Program-made: the position numbers and the translations under genes
Source: Paracamarosporium sp. OC-R06-R3
Taxonomy: Eukaryota; Ascomycota; Dothideomycetes; Pleosporales; Didymosphaeriaceae
Length of the DNA stretch: 64,000 nucleotides
Assembly (NCBI GenBank): GCA_019828545.1
Contig: JACVRA010000334.1
Coordinates: forward strand, 62,001-126,000
Direction of reading: 5' to 3'
The notes under the pieces: model-generated
Seen by the model: the letters and a program-made list of their open reading frames with translations, nothing else
What the model was told of the DNA's origin: nothing
Databases searched by the model: none
Part shown: positions 62,948 to 64,000 of the stretch, piece by piece
How the letters are laid out: every line of letters begins with the position of its first letter
Position numbering within the stretch: the stretch's first letter is position 1

Positions 62948-64000
62948 ATGCCTAGATGCCGGTCTGACACTTCAGCTCTGTGCCTAACCCTGGATGACCT
63001 CGATATAATACACGATACGACATCTTTCGACATAATCTCTGTGATGGTTGAGAATGGACCTTTTGTTGCTGTTGGAACCAAAATCCTCGGCAGCTCGTAC
63101 CCGATCGACCAGCGTACATCGGTCACAAATTGGCAGATCTGTCTGAATGCGCTGCGCGACCAAGTACAACGAGCCATTCTATTTTCGCATCTCTCTAGAG
63201 CACAAGCCACTTCGATTACCCTTCTTGAAGAGTGGTGGTGGTACCGATGTGATGAGAAAGCTCGATCTGAGATCGTATTGCCCCCTGACTACCAACGTTG
63301 GGATCTCTCTGACGCACGTCACCTATACAAGAAAAAACTCTATCTGCTGTGGTATTGGGAGTTCACGAATATCTTTTTTGAAATGAGTGACGATTACTTG
63401 GAGCACAAGATGGCACGACTTGCCTATGTACGACAATCCGCAGCAGAAGCCGGCGCAGTCGATCGTACGGCACAAGCAGTTTATCATGCTATCAAGGGTA
63501 CGCACACGTTTTCCGTGAGTGAAGGATCCTCGAAGCTTCACCCGTGCGCCCAAGTGTACGTGGAGTCACATATACCCTCTTGTGTCGAGCCTTGTTCATG
63601 GCAGCAGGGCTCCCGAGCCGGGAAGCGACAGCCCTACTATCTCTGGGACAAGCAAGAGCGTCGTACGGTACATTTCGATCGGGAATTTCCCCCTTACACT
63701 GTTATCAGTCATACTTGGGGCCGTTTTAGAATCCAAAATCAGGAGGTCAAATTACCAGGTGTGCCATGGCCAGTACCGGTACTAGACCCCACACTCCTCT
63801 TTGATGTCAGGACCTTACCTGATATCCTACATCGTTTTCCACTTCCAACTCGATACATATGGCTTGACCTTGTTTGCATACCGCAAGATGGCCGTCCGCT
63901 TCAAGCTATCGAGATCGGACGCCAGGCAGGTATCTTCATGACCGCGAAGTTCGCGACTGTATGGCTCAACCAGATTCGAGGATGGGATGGTCTTCGATCA
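62948..64000 (+). CDS. HET-domain protein, 5' part, runs off the window
   Basis: An uninterrupted frame of 351 codons from ATG 62948 (MPRCRSDTSALCLTLDDLDI) to the window end, with no stop. HET blocks appear late: PYTVISHTWGRFRIQ near residue 250, RYIWLDLVCIPQDGRPLQ near 305, and IEIGRQAGIFMTAKFATVWL. These resemble the SYTWGR-subtype proteins at 39851 and 60927, with SHTWGR here. The 250 residues before the HET domain are unusual: an alpha/beta-looking start (VMVENGPFVAVGTKILGSSY), then a Trp-rich helical part (TLLEEWWWYRCDEKARSEIV, LYLLWYWEFTNIFFEMSDDY). No domain is recognised there. The 3' part is outside the window. Confidence 0.8.
   Translation, partial: MPRCRSDTSALCLTLDDLDIIHDTTSFDIISVMVENGPFVAVGTKILGSSYPIDQRTSVTNWQICLNALRDQVQRAILFSHLSRAQATSITLLEEWWWYRCDEKARSEIVLPPDYQRWDLSDARHLYKKKLYLLWYWEFTNIFFEMSDDYLEHKMARLAYVRQSAAEAGAVDRTAQAVYHAIKGTHTFSVSEGSSKLHPCAQVYVESHIPSCVEPCSWQQGSRAGKRQPYYLWDKQERRTVHFDREFPPYTVISHTWGRFRIQNQEVKLPGVPWPVPVLDPTLLFDVRTLPDILHRFPLPTRYIWLDLVCIPQDGRPLQAIEIGRQAGIFMTAKFATVWLNQIRGWDGLRS

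Noticed and set aside
1..64000. CRISPR arrays, rRNA genes, long terminal repeats, bacterial-type operons
   Set aside because: I looked for them and found no direct-repeat arrays, rRNA-like blocks, paired LTRs or polycistronic spacing.

Overview
The window looks like nuclear DNA of a filamentous ascomycete (Pezizomycotina, quite possibly a dothideomycete). Genes are short, sit on both strands without operons, and carry 45-145 bp GT-AG introns with CTRAY-type branch points. The families are typical of these fungi: HET, NACHT-ankyrin NLR, GH72, GH43, GPR1/FUN34/YaaH, SGNH esterase and CorA-like proteins. I placed introns by hand by matching reading frames to family motifs, so splice sites are predictions.

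Layout. 1-913 is the 5' part of a secreted SGNH esterase. 0.9-11.5 kb is gene-poor and holds decayed coding remnants (about 1.84-2.76 kb and 9.6-10.6 kb). 11.5-15.6 kb is an NLR-type gene (serine-esterase, NACHT, ankyrin) with an apparent frame break between effector and NACHT domains. 16-18.7 kb has a GPR1/FUN34/YaaH transporter and a multi-pass membrane protein, divergently arranged. 19.7-21.3 kb is a broken DUF3176-type membrane-protein gene. 22.6-28.3 kb carries three unrecognised genes. 29.6-30.8 kb and 45.4-46.6 kb are paralogues of a DUF7924-like family. 31.6-34.0 kb is a classical HET gene. 34.9-36.9 kb is a GH72-like protein with diverged active-site motifs and a transmembrane tail. 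39.9-41.6 kb is a second HET gene. 42.7-44.3 kb is a secreted GH43 enzyme. 47.6-49.2 kb is a putative nuclear coiled-coil protein. 49.9-50.9 kb is a small LRNR-motif protein. 51.7-60.2 kb has two paralogous membrane proteins flanking a CorA-like protein and another decayed gene. 60.9-64 kb is a divergent pair of HET genes, the second running off the window.

How it fits together. Four HET genes and one NLR in 64 kb suggest a region devoted to non-self recognition (heterokaryon incompatibility or fungal immunity), mixed with secreted carbohydrate-active enzymes, lineage-restricted orphans, recent paralogues and pseudogenes. Most nonsense codons in the pseudogenes can be explained by C-to-T changes (CAG/CAA to TAG/TAA, CGA to TGA) or TGG to TAG, as expected of repeat-induced point mutation (RIP), though ordinary decay is not excluded. 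The items most worth following up are the transmembrane GH72-like protein, the split NLR, the HET gene at the right edge with a long unexplained N-terminus, and the two paralogue pairs.
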